Assembly: GCA_001898425.1 (NCBI GenBank) | Contig: MKTV01000071.1 | Span: forward strand, 56,116 to 99,221 | Source of the DNA: Rhodospirillales bacterium 69-11 | GTDB lineage: Bacteria; Pseudomonadota; Alphaproteobacteria; Acetobacterales; Acetobacteraceae | DNA: 43,106 nt | Reading direction: 5' to 3' | Part shown: positions 1-6,940 of the stretch, piece after piece | Layout of the letters: each line of letters opens with the position of its first letter | Position numbering within the stretch: the stretch's first letter is position 1 | Program-made: the position numbers and the translations under genes | Notes under the pieces: model-generated | What the model was told of the DNA's origin: nothing | What the model saw: the letters and a program-made list of their open reading frames with translations, nothing else | Databases searched by the model: none

Positions 1-653
1 GGCGGACGCAGCGCATCGTGCCGGCCCGCCGTCACCAGAGTCGGGCAGCGGATCTGCTCCAGCTCGTCGGTGATATCCTCGGTCGCCAGCATGCGGTTGA
101 TCGCGGCGAAGCTCTGCGGATCGTTGGCCAGCCAGCGCGCGCGGAACGTGCGGAACACCGCCTCGTCGAACCGCACCACCGGGGGATAGGACGCCGCGAT
201 CGAGGTCTCGGCGATGCCGCGCATTCCGCCCGCCTCGGCTGCGGCCGCCCGCTCCATCGTGGCGTGGCGCCGATCGCCGGTGACGCCCGTCGCCGGCCCA
301 TGCAGCACCAGCGCCGAAACGCGATCCGGATTGCGCGCCGCGAAATGCATCGCGATCGCCGCGCCCACCGCGATGCCCGCGATCGCCACCTTGCCGCCGA
401 TGCCCACCGCATCCAGCAACGCGCCGAGGTCGCCCGCCATCTCGTCCCAGCTCACGCTGCCGCCGATCTTCTCGGACAGGCCGGCGCCGCGCGTGTCGTA
501 GCGCAGCACCCGCCGCGCATGTGACACGCCGGGGATCACCGCGTCCCAACTGTCGAGCGTGCCGCCCATCTCGTGCACCAGCACGAGCGTGGAGGCGCCC
601 GTGCCGTGCAGCGCGTAGCGCAGGCTGGTGCCGTTGACTTCGATCCAGTTCAT
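1..653 (-). CDS. alpha/beta-hydrolase fold protein lacking the nucleophilic Ser (3' end outside window)
   Basis: Reading leftwards from the ATG at 653, 217 residues are visible with no stop before the window edge, so the C-terminus is missing. The start (MNWIEVNGTSLRYALHGTG), the VLVHEMGGTLDSWD strand/oxyanion segment, the RYDTRGAGLS loop and TLVTAGRHDALRP near the end are those of 3-oxoadipate enol-lactonase-like hydrolases. Asp213 in GRHD is the expected acid residue. The nucleophile elbow, normally G-x-S-x-G, reads G-I-A-V-G, so the catalytic serine position is Ala95 (codon GCG at 371-369). The reading frame is clean, so this is not a frameshift. The fold is well supported, but ordinary Ser-dependent hydrolysis is not expected. 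It may be a catalytically different or binding member. It is divergent from the GST gene, with 69 bases between the starts. Confidence 0.85.
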   Translation of the reverse strand, partial: MNWIEVNGTSLRYALHGTGASTLVLVHEMGGTLDSWDAVIPGVSHARRVLRYDTRGAGLSEKIGGSVSWDEMAGDLGALLDAVGIGGKVAIAGIAVGAAIAMHFAARNPDRVSALVLHGPATGVTGDRRHATMERAAAAEAGGMRGIAETSIAASYPPVVRFDEAVFRTFRARWLANDPQSFAAINRMLATEDITDELEQIRCPTLVTAGRHDALRP

Positions 654-722
654 GGCAAACGTCCCTCCGTCCCTTGGCGCAAGCCTATCCCGCGCCTCCC
701 TCCCGGTGAAGGTTCGCGCCCC

Positions 723-1361
723 ATGACCGCTCCTGTCGGCCCGATGACGCTGCACTGGTCGCCGCGCTCGCCCTATGTCCGCAAGGTCATGATCGCGGCG
801 CATGAATGCGGGCTGCAGGACCGGATCCAGATCGTGCGCACGGTCACCGGCGGCACCACGCCACACCGCGAGCTCATGCGCATCAATCCCCTCGGCAAGA
901 TCCCGACGCTGGAACTGCCCGATGGCAGCGTGCTCTACGACAGCACCGTCATCATCGAGTACCTCGATACGCTGCACACCGGCCCCAAGCTGTTTCCTGC
1001 CGCCTGGCCCGACCGGCTGCTCGCACTGCGTCGGCATGCGCTGGGGCACGGCATGATCGACACCGGCCTGCTGCTGGTGGGCGAGCGGTTCCGCCCCGCC
1101 GAGACCCAGAGCGCGCCGCACCGTGCGCTGTGGGAGGACAAGCTCCGTGCCTGCGTCGACGCGCTGGAGCAGGAGGCGGACGCGCTCGCCGCGAGCGGCT
1201 TCACCATCGGCCATCTCGCGATCGGGATCGCGCTCGCCTACCTCGATTTCCGCTTCGAGCCGATGCAGTGGCGCGAAGGCCACCCGCGCCTCGCCGCCTG
1301 GCACGCCAGCTTCAATGCGCGGCCGTCGGTGCAGGCGAACCTGCCGGTCGACGATCGCTGA
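723..1361 (+). CDS. glutathione S-transferase family protein
   Basis: This 212-residue protein has GST length and layout. An N-terminal thioredoxin-like domain starts with LHWSPRSPYVRKV; Ser16 in S-P-Y is the candidate thiol-activating residue. It contains NPLGKIPTLEL, whose Pro61 is the conserved cis-proline, and LYDSTVIIEYLD, whose Asp73-Ser74 would bind the glutathione gamma-glutamyl group. The C-terminal half is helical. Members conjugate glutathione to electrophiles or act as reductases or isomerases in the cytoplasm; the substrate cannot be read here. The ATG at 723 follows a GAAGG-like ribosome site. An in-frame ATG at 744 is an alternative start. The 3' end overlaps the convergent MFS gene by 50 bases. 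Confidence 0.85.
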   Translation: MTAPVGPMTLHWSPRSPYVRKVMIAAHECGLQDRIQIVRTVTGGTTPHRELMRINPLGKIPTLELPDGSVLYDSTVIIEYLDTLHTGPKLFPAAWPDRLLALRRHALGHGMIDTGLLLVGERFRPAETQSAPHRALWEDKLRACVDALEQEADALAASGFTIGHLAIGIALAYLDFRFEPMQWREGHPRLAAWHASFNARPSVQANLPVDDR

Positions 1362-2535
1362 GCAGCAGAGGCAGCACGATCCAGCCCGCCAGGAGCGAGA
1401 GCGCGAACCCGCTCCACCACACCGCGGCGTAGGATCCGAACCGGTCGCTCAGGGCGCCGCCCAGGAAGGCGCCCAGCGCCGCGCCCACGGCATGGCCGGA
1501 CGAGATCACCCCCATCGCGAGCCCCATCCGTCCCACCCCCAGCCGAGACGCCACGAGGCTCGCGGTGACCGGGACCGTGGCGTAGTCGACCATCCCGAAC
1601 GCGGCGGCGAAGACGATCAGCCGGTCGTAGCTGGTCCCGACCTGCAACAGCAGCAGGAAGCTCGCCGCCCGCAGCAGGTAGATGCCGGCGAGCAGCGCCG
1701 GCCGGTTCACCCGGTCCGCCAGCCATCCCGCCGTGATCATCCCCGCCAGGTTCACCGCGGACAGCACGCCATAGGCCGTCGCACTCGGCAGCGGCGCGAA
1801 CCCGCACAGAGCGGCGTAGGGCAGCAGGTGCACCTCGATGATGCCGGCCGTCGTGTAGCCGCAGAGCAGGAAGCTCCAGAACAGGGCGTGGAAGGCGGGC
1901 GCGCGCAGCAGCTCCGTCACGTCGCGGCGCAGCCCGGCCGGAGCGGTCCGCGCGGCACCGAACCTGCCCGGCGGCAACAGCCGCCAGAGCAGCGGCACGA
2001 GGACCAGCGCCAGTCCTGCGAGCAGTGCGAACCCCCAACGCCAGTCCAGGTCGGAGATCACCCAGGCCGCCAGCGGCAGGATCACGAACTGCCCGGCGGT
2101 CGCGCCGGAGGTGGCGACACCCAGCGCCAGTCCACGCCGCCGCTGCGCGATCTGCACGATCGCGGTGGACACCACATGCGTCGCCACCATGCCGAAGCCC
2201 AGCGCGGCGATCCCCGCGAAGCCCAGCACCAGGACCGTGCCGTCCGGCGCACCGGCGACGATCGCGCAGCCGATCGCGACGCACGACAATCCGGCCCCGA
2301 GCGCGACCCGCGGGCCGAACCGGTCGACCAGGCGGCCGGCGAGCGGGGCCACCCCCGCCATCACCACGAGCGTCGCCGCGCCGATGGCAGAGATGCCAGT
2401 CCGGCTCCAGCCGAACACGCCGACCCAGGTCGGCAACACGAGGCCCAGGGTCGCGCGGGCGGAGAAGGCCGCGGCGAGCGCGACGAAGCAGACCAGGACG
2501 GCGGTCCAGAGGCGTCGGGCGGACGGATCAGGCAT
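1312..2535 (-). CDS. MFS transporter, MCT/oxalate-formate antiporter-like
   Basis: The protein has 407 residues with about 12 hydrophobic segments, in two halves of six separated by a polar stretch near PPGRFGAARTAPAGLRRD. The loop after the second segment reads GRLVDRFGPR, matching the major facilitator signature, with a related ADRVNRPALL after the eighth. Small-residue stretches such as SSGHAVGAALGAFLGG are typical of the family. It should move a small solute across the inner membrane, probably an organic anion by resemblance to monocarboxylate carriers. The ATG at 2535 was chosen because the signal-like first helix begins just after it; upstream the frame runs into the divergent lysR. It is transcribed away from that LysR gene over a palindromic 99-base gap and is probably its target. 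Confidence 0.85.
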   Translation of the reverse strand: MPDPSARRLWTAVLVCFVALAAAFSARATLGLVLPTWVGVFGWSRTGISAIGAATLVVMAGVAPLAGRLVDRFGPRVALGAGLSCVAIGCAIVAGAPDGTVLVLGFAGIAALGFGMVATHVVSTAIVQIAQRRRGLALGVATSGATAGQFVILPLAAWVISDLDWRWGFALLAGLALVLVPLLWRLLPPGRFGAARTAPAGLRRDVTELLRAPAFHALFWSFLLCGYTTAGIIEVHLLPYAALCGFAPLPSATAYGVLSAVNLAGMITAGWLADRVNRPALLAGIYLLRAASFLLLLQVGTSYDRLIVFAAAFGMVDYATVPVTASLVASRLGVGRMGLAMGVISSGHAVGAALGAFLGGALSDRFGSYAAVWWSGFALSLLAGWIVLPLLLSDRRPAGSPAPTAAH

Positions 2536-2599
2536 GGGGTTGGCTCCTCGGCGATCCGCGCACCCTCGCGGACCAGCGCCCCGCCGCCGATCGAAAACC

Positions 2600-2627
2600 C
2601 ATGCCGGCATGTTTAGCCGTGCTAAAC
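2600..2627. promoter_or_regulatory. tandem palindromes, probable LysR operator between MFS and lysR
   Basis: Two perfect dyads lie end to end in the 99-base divergent gap: CATGCCGGCATG (2600-2611) and GTTTAGC-CGT-GCTAAAC (2611-2627). The second contains T-N11-A (T2613 to A2625), the classical LysR-type recognition shape. It ends 7 bases before the lysR ATG. Binding there would block lysR (autorepression) and could activate the MFS gene. The dyads are seen directly; the function is inferred. Confidence 0.6.
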
Positions 2628-2634
2628 ACGATGC

Positions 2635-3519
2635 ATGGCTCCCCCGTTTGCGCTTCTGCACACCTTCGTCCTTGTCGCACGCGCTGGACGCATGACCTCG
2701 GCCGCCGAGACGCTGGGCGTCACCCCGGGCGCCATCACGCAGCGCGTGCAGACGCTGGAGGCGACGGTGGGGCGCTCCCTTCTCGTGCGCACACCGCAAG
2801 GTGTGCGGCTCACGCGCGCGGGCCAGTCCCTGTTCGACCGGTTGACCGGACCATTCGCCGAAATCGAAGGGGCCTATGCCGAGACCACCGGCCGCGGGCG
2901 GCGGCAACGGATCGTGCTGAGCACCACGCCCTCCTTTGCCGCGACCTGGCTGGTTCCGCGCCTGGGCGGCTTCCGCGCGCGGCATCCCGCGCTGGACGTG
3001 ACGGTGGAGGCGGATCCGCGCGTCATCGACCTCGCGAGCGATCCCGTCGACCTCGCGATCCGCCACGGCCTCGGCCGCTATCCCGGGCTCGAGAGCCGGT
3101 GGCTGATGGCGCCGGCGCAGATCGTGGTCGGCAGCCCTGCCCTGCTCGCCGCCGGTCCGACGATCCGCCGGCCAGAGGATTGCCTGCGCTATCCGCTGCT
3201 CCACGATGCCGGCCGGCAGGACTGGCAGTTCTGGCTCGACGCGCTGGGCCGCCGCGCGCGCGTGCCGGATGCGGGCCCCGCCTATTCCGACGACACGCTG
3301 CTGGTCCGCGCGGCGATCGACGGGCAGGGGCTCGCGCTGGTGGCCGATACCTACGCGCAGGATGCGCTGGCGGCCGGGATGCTGGTCCGGGCGTTCCACG
3401 GCAGTTGGCCGACGCGGTTCGCGTATTACCTCGTCGGGCGGGCGGCCTCCTTCCGCCGTCCCGCCATTGCGCGGTTCGCCGCCTGGATCACCGCGGAAGC
3501 CGCGCGTGTCGCCGGCTGA
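2635..3519 (+). CDS. LysR-family transcriptional regulator (GcvA-like)
   Basis: The protein has 294 residues. The winged helix-turn-helix covers about residues 5-62 (MTSAAETLGVTPGAITQRVQTLE), followed by a linker helix and a substrate-binding domain. TPSFAATWLVPRLGGFRARHP at 98-118 and DLAIRHGLGRYPGL are hallmarks of the GcvA/AmpR-like branch. It probably senses a small metabolite and controls the divergent MFS transporter. No Shine-Dalgarno sequence precedes the ATG at 2635. The 7 bases before it adjoin the palindrome, so the transcript may be leaderless or very short. An out-of-frame ATG lies at 2631. Its stop codon is only 6 bases from the convergent livF stop. Confidence 0.9.
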   Translation: MAPPFALLHTFVLVARAGRMTSAAETLGVTPGAITQRVQTLEATVGRSLLVRTPQGVRLTRAGQSLFDRLTGPFAEIEGAYAETTGRGRRQRIVLSTTPSFAATWLVPRLGGFRARHPALDVTVEADPRVIDLASDPVDLAIRHGLGRYPGLESRWLMAPAQIVVGSPALLAAGPTIRRPEDCLRYPLLHDAGRQDWQFWLDALGRRARVPDAGPAYSDDTLLVRAAIDGQGLALVADTYAQDALAAGMLVRAFHGSWPTRFAYYLVGRAASFRRPAIARFAAWITAEAARVAG

Positions 3520-3525
3520 GGCGGT

Positions 3526-4221
3526 TCAGAAATAGTGCCAGACGTTGGAGGCGCGCGCCTCGTCGGGGCTGCCGTCGAACACGATCTGGCCGTTGTTCAT
3601 GATCACCACGCGATCCGCGATGCGCATCGCCGCCGCGACGTTCTGCTCGACCAGCACGGCCGCCATCCCGTGCGAGCGGCAGACCTGCTGCACCTGCTGG
3701 AACATGCGCTCCACCAGGTTGGGCGCGAGCCCGATCGACGGCTCGTCCAGCAGCAGGCAGCGTGGCGTGCCCAGCATCGCGAGCGACATCGCGAGCATCT
3801 GTTGCTGGCCGCCCGACATGCTGCCGGCGCGCGTCGCGCGACGCTCGTCCAGCACCGGGAACAGCTTGTAGACGTCGGCGATGCCGAAGGTCGCCTCGGG
3901 ACCGATGTTGCGCGCCGCGACGACCTCGACGTTCTCGGCCACCGTCAGGTCAGGGAAGATCCCCCTGCCCTCCGGCAGCAGCCGCAGCCCCATGGCGACC
4001 CGGTCCGCGACGCCGACCCGATCGAGCGCCTTGCCGTCGAACGCGATCGCGCCGGCGCGGAGCGGCAGCAGGCCCATGATGCCGCGCAACGTCGTGGTCT
4101 TGCCCGCCCCGTTATGACCCAGCAGGGCCACGATCTGGCCAGGCTCGACGGCGAGGGCGATGTCGGAGATCACCGTCTTCGGGCCGTAGCCCGCGGCGAC
4201 GCCGGTGAGCTGCAGCAGCAT
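3526..4221 (-). CDS. livF: branched-chain amino acid type ABC transporter, ATP-binding protein LivF
   Basis: This 231-residue ATPase has Walker A GHNGAGKTT (35-43), signature SMSGGQQQ (134-141) and Walker B CLLLDEPSIGLAP with catalytic Glu160. The VLVEQNV and ADRVVIMNNGQIV segments are characteristic of LivF rather than LivG. It forms the cytoplasmic ATPase pair with LivG, driving uptake through LivH/LivM. It is the last gene of the five-gene operon, and its ATG shares one base with the livG stop (TGATG), indicating translational coupling. The transported compound may be a branched-chain amino acid, an amide or an aromatic acid, because this family is broad. Confidence 0.93.
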   Translation of the reverse strand: MLLQLTGVAAGYGPKTVISDIALAVEPGQIVALLGHNGAGKTTTLRGIMGLLPLRAGAIAFDGKALDRVGVADRVAMGLRLLPEGRGIFPDLTVAENVEVVAARNIGPEATFGIADVYKLFPVLDERRATRAGSMSGGQQQMLAMSLAMLGTPRCLLLDEPSIGLAPNLVERMFQQVQQVCRSHGMAAVLVEQNVAAAMRIADRVVIMNNGQIVFDGSPDEARASNVWHYF

Positions 4222-4988
4222 CAGAGCGCGCCTCCGAAGTAGATCTCGGCCAGCGCCGGATCGGCGATGATCGTCTCGGGCGTGCCCTGCGCCATCAGGT
4301 GCCCCTGGTGCAGGAACAGCACGTCGTCCGCGATCTGCTGCACGACGCGCGTGTTGTGCTCGACCACCAGCAGGGTCTTGCCCTCCTGCTGCAGCCGGCG
4401 CAGCAGGGCCATGATGCCGTCGAGCGCGCCGGCAGACAGGCCGGAGGCGGGTTCGTCGAGCAGCAGGAGTTCGGCGCCGGTCGCGAGCAGGCGGGCAATG
4501 GTCAGCAGCTTCTGCTCGCCATAGGAGAGGTTCCGCACGAATTCGCCGGCCTTGTCGGCGAGCCCGACATGGGCGAGCGCCTCGCGGGCACGCTCCCGCT
4601 GCGCGCGTTGGGCGCGGGCGACGTGCAGCGGGCGGAACAGGGCGCCGATCGGTTCCTCGCCGGGCTGCGAGGGCAGGCCGACCATGACGTTGTCGAGCGC
4701 GGTCAGGTCCACGAACAGCCGCAGGTTCTGGAAGCTGCGGGCGATCCCGGCGGCGACGATCGCCTGCGGGCGCAGCCCGTCGAGCGAGCGGCCCTGGAAC
4801 GTCACGTGTCCCTCGTTCGGGCGCAGAAAGCCGGTGATGACGTTGAAGATCGTGGTCTTGCCGGCACCGTTCGGACCGACCAGGCAGGTGATCTTGCCCT
4901 GTCCGACCGTGAAGCTGCAGTCACGAAGGGCACGCAAGCCGCCGAACGCGACTTCCACACCCTGCGCCTGGAGGTACGGGGCGGTCAT
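4221..4988 (-). CDS. livG: branched-chain amino acid type ABC transporter, ATP-binding protein LivG
   Basis: The protein has 255 residues. Walker A is VGPNGAGKT (38-46), the signature LSYGEQ (154-159) and Walker B LLLLDEPASGL (Asp178-Glu179). The switch region is VVEHN with His211. The longer loop between Walker A and the signature (SFQNLRLFVDLTALDNVMVG) is typical of LivG. The ATG at 4988 was chosen because homology starts at once (YLQAQGVEVAFGG). The frame stays open upstream to 5168 only because it passes through a stop-free palindromic repeat. The likely ribosome site is a GGGGG 8 bases upstream, which lies inside a small hairpin (4996-5012). It pairs with LivF. Confidence 0.93.
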   Translation of the reverse strand: MTAPYLQAQGVEVAFGGLRALRDCSFTVGQGKITCLVGPNGAGKTTIFNVITGFLRPNEGHVTFQGRSLDGLRPQAIVAAGIARSFQNLRLFVDLTALDNVMVGLPSQPGEEPIGALFRPLHVARAQRAQRERAREALAHVGLADKAGEFVRNLSYGEQKLLTIARLLATGAELLLLDEPASGLSAGALDGIMALLRRLQQEGKTLLVVEHNTRVVQQIADDVLFLHQGHLMAQGTPETIIADPALAEIYFGGAL

Positions 4989-4995
4989 GGGGTGT

Positions 4996-5012
4996 GCCCC
5001 CGTTGAGGGGGC
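4996..5012 (-). promoter_or_regulatory. hairpin covering the presumed livG ribosome-binding site
   Basis: On the mRNA strand GCCCCC-TCAAC-GGGGGC forms a perfect 6-base-pair stem with a 5-base loop. Its 3' arm contains the purine-rich GGGGG, 8 bases before the livG ATG and the only Shine-Dalgarno-like sequence there. Folding would hide that site and lower livG/livF translation relative to livM. The effect is inferred. Confidence 0.45.
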
Positions 5013-5150
5013 GGTGCCGGTGGGGATGGCCGGGTCGAGCCCGGCCATGACGATGTTGGAGCGTGGGCTGCGGAGCCTTCCGTCATGGCCGGGCCTGACC
5101 CGGCCATCCCCACCGGCACCATCCCCACCGGCACCGTCCGCACCGGCACC
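5013..5150. repeat. long palindromic intergenic repeat in the liv operon
   Basis: Two 40-base arms (5013-5052 and 5081-5120) are reverse complements with only two mismatches, enclosing a 28-base loop. Each arm contains its own palindrome, GGCCGGGTC..GCCCGGCC, and ends in the CATGAC half shared with repeats at 18513, 30246 and 36841. The right arm is followed by further copies of its last 15 bases, giving three tandem units at 5106, 5121 and 5136 (ATCCCCACCGGCACC, the last with two changes). The element fills the livM-livG gap and would form a very stable hairpin in the operon mRNA. No flanking target duplication is obvious. Confidence 0.85.
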
Positions 5151-5175
5151 CACGCCGGGCGAGAGCACACGACCG

Positions 5176-6039
5176 TCACAGCTTCTCCCCCGCGAGCCCC
5201 TGGGGGCGGAACAGCATGAACAGGATCAGCAGCACGCCGTAGATCAGCTGCCGCATCGCCGCGGCGATGGAGGTCGGAATGTCCACCAGCGTCAGCACCT
5301 GCGGCAAGGCGAGCAGAAGGAAAGGCCCCAGCACCGACCCCGCCAGCGTCCGCGCACCACCCACCACCACCATCGTCAGCAACAGGATCGAGGCGTCCAG
5401 ATCGAACGAGCTCGGGTCCACGAAGCTCAGGAACGTCGCGTAGAACCCGCCCGCACTGCCGGCGAACGCACCCGCCAGCGCCGCCGCCGAGACCTTGGCC
5501 CGCAGCACGTTCTTGCCCGCCGCGGCGACGGCCAGCTCGTCCTCCCGGATCGCGCGCAGCAGCCGCCCGAACGGGGCACGCATCAGCAGCCAGAACGCGA
5601 GACCCCCGATCGCCATGGCCACGCTGCACAGGATCACGAACTGTCCCGTGCTCTCGATGGGGAGGCCGAACACGTCCGGCGGCGGAATGCCCGGCAGGCC
5701 GTTCGCGCCGCCCGTCGCATTCGTCCAATTGGTGAAGACCGCGGTGGCCAGCAACTGGATGCCGAAGCTGGTGACGACGAAGTAGTCGCCCGACACCCGC
5801 AGCGCCGGCAACGTGACCAGGATGTTGAGCACGATGCACGCGACGGCCGCGATCGCGAGCGCAGGGATGAAGCCCAGCGACTCGGCCATCAGGAAATGCG
5901 CGACGAGATAGGCGCCGACGCCGAACACCGCCGCCTGCGAGACCGAGAAGATGCCGGCGATCCCGACCAGCAGGTTGGTCGAGAGGCCCAGCAGGACGTA
6001 GACCTCGGCCAGGATGATGTAGCTGTAGAGGAAATCCAT
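5176..6039 (-). CDS. livM: branched-chain amino acid type ABC transporter permease LivM
   Basis: This 287-residue integral membrane protein has about nine hydrophobic segments. The N-terminal YIILAEVYVLLGLSTNLLVGIAGIFSVSQAAVFGVGAYLVA and the ATPase-contact loop REDELAVAAAGKNVLRAKVSAAALAGAFAGSAGG are diagnostic of LivM. It forms the translocation path with LivH. It lies 12 bases downstream of livH in the same operon and is separated from livG by the palindromic repeat. The ATG at 6039 follows GAGGAACGGCG, a clear ribosome site. Confidence 0.92.
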   Translation of the reverse strand: MDFLYSYIILAEVYVLLGLSTNLLVGIAGIFSVSQAAVFGVGAYLVAHFLMAESLGFIPALAIAAVACIVLNILVTLPALRVSGDYFVVTSFGIQLLATAVFTNWTNATGGANGLPGIPPPDVFGLPIESTGQFVILCSVAMAIGGLAFWLLMRAPFGRLLRAIREDELAVAAAGKNVLRAKVSAAALAGAFAGSAGGFYATFLSFVDPSSFDLDASILLLTMVVVGGARTLAGSVLGPFLLLALPQVLTLVDIPTSIAAAMRQLIYGVLLILFMLFRPQGLAGEKL

Positions 6040-6051
6040 CGCCGTTCCTCC

Positions 6052-6915
6052 TCAACGCGCCTTGGCGAACAGGCCGGTGGGCCGGAACAGCATGAAGATG
6101 ACGAAGATGAAGAACGTGACCCCGATCGACCACTCGCCGGGGATCACCAGCAGGGACAGGTTCTGCAGCACCGCGATGCCGACCGCCAGCACGAAGGCGC
6201 CGGTGATCGAGCCCACGCCGCCGGCGATCATCGCGATCGTCGCTGTCAGCAGCGGCGTCACGCCGCCATAGGGCTGCAGCCCGAGATCGAGCGGCACCAG
6301 CACCCCCGGCAGGGCCACGATCGCCGACCCGATCGCGACCACGATCACGTAGATGCGCTGCGGCCGCAGCCGCGTGATCTCCGCCAGGAACGGGTTGGAC
6401 GCCACCGCGCGGATCTGCTTGCCCAGGATCGTGCGATGCGCAAACCACATCGTACCGGCATAGGCCAGGACGCTCAGCACCACGGTGAGGATCTGCGCCC
6501 AGTTCAGCCGCAGAGTCCCGACCGTCACGACCCGGCTGCTCCACGGCACCGGAAATTGCAGGATGTTCGACGAGTACACGGCCGCGATCACGTTCTGGAT
6601 CACGGCAAGTGCACCCAGCGACGCGATCAGGACCACGAGATGCGTCGCGCGCCGGCGCTCGAGCCGTGCGTAGAGCTGGTGTTGGATCAGCGCCCCCAGC
6701 GCCGTGCAGCAGAGGATCGCGAGTAGCAGGGCGAGCACATCCGGCACGCCATGGCTGACGAGCGACCAGGCGAGATAGCCCGCCAGCGTGTAGACCCCCG
6801 CATGAGCGACGTGGAAGATCTTCGTCGTGGCGTAGATCAGCGCAAAGCTGATCGCCACGACGCCGAGTGCGGAGCCGGTCACGAGGCCGTTGACCAGCAG
6901 CTGCAGCCAAACCAT
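6052..6915 (-). CDS. livH: branched-chain amino acid type ABC transporter permease LivH
   Basis: The protein has 287 residues and about eight membrane segments. It begins LLVNGLVTGSALGVVAISFALIYATTKIFHVAHAGVYTLAGYLA, matching the LivH N-terminus (family pattern G..YAL.A.G..L.YG....N.AHG). The cytoplasmic loop RTILGKQIRAVASNPFLAEITRLRPQRIY is the contact site for the ATPases. Having His-Ala-Gly rather than the usual His-Gly at HVAHAG is common outside the classical LIV system and suggests a substrate other than leucine, isoleucine or valine. The gene sits 25 bases after the binding-protein gene and 12 before livM. Confidence 0.92.
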   Translation of the reverse strand: MVWLQLLVNGLVTGSALGVVAISFALIYATTKIFHVAHAGVYTLAGYLAWSLVSHGVPDVLALLLAILCCTALGALIQHQLYARLERRRATHLVVLIASLGALAVIQNVIAAVYSSNILQFPVPWSSRVVTVGTLRLNWAQILTVVLSVLAYAGTMWFAHRTILGKQIRAVASNPFLAEITRLRPQRIYVIVVAIGSAIVALPGVLVPLDLGLQPYGGVTPLLTATIAMIAGGVGSITGAFVLAVGIAVLQNLSLLVIPGEWSIGVTFFIFVIFMLFRPTGLFAKAR

Positions 6916-6940
6916 CGGCGAGGGTCCGTGAGCGGCCGCG

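Noticed and set aside
1312-3399. A 695-residue reading of the MFS frame extending through lysR
   Set aside because: Only the part from 2535 down has membrane segments. The extension is antisense to lysR.
5013-5120. Terminal inverted repeats of a small transposon or MITE
   Set aside because: The arms enclose only a 28-base loop, no target-site duplication is seen, and the same unit occurs in other orientations elsewhere. A REP-type palindrome fits better.
5106-5150. CRISPR-like spacing of 15-base repeats
   Set aside because: The repeats are contiguous with no spacers and no cas genes are present.
4989-5168. N-terminal extension of LivG through the palindromic repeat
   Set aside because: The repeat has no stop in this frame, but the extra residues (MAGLDPAIPTGT-like) are the typical mistranslation of this repeat. 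LivG homology begins at 4988.
4552-6726. Very long open frame (724 codons) on the plus strand across the liv operon
   Set aside because: It is antisense to livG, livM and livH, which have clear motifs. Its composition (Arg, Gln, His and Pro rich) is the usual shadow of GC-rich genes.
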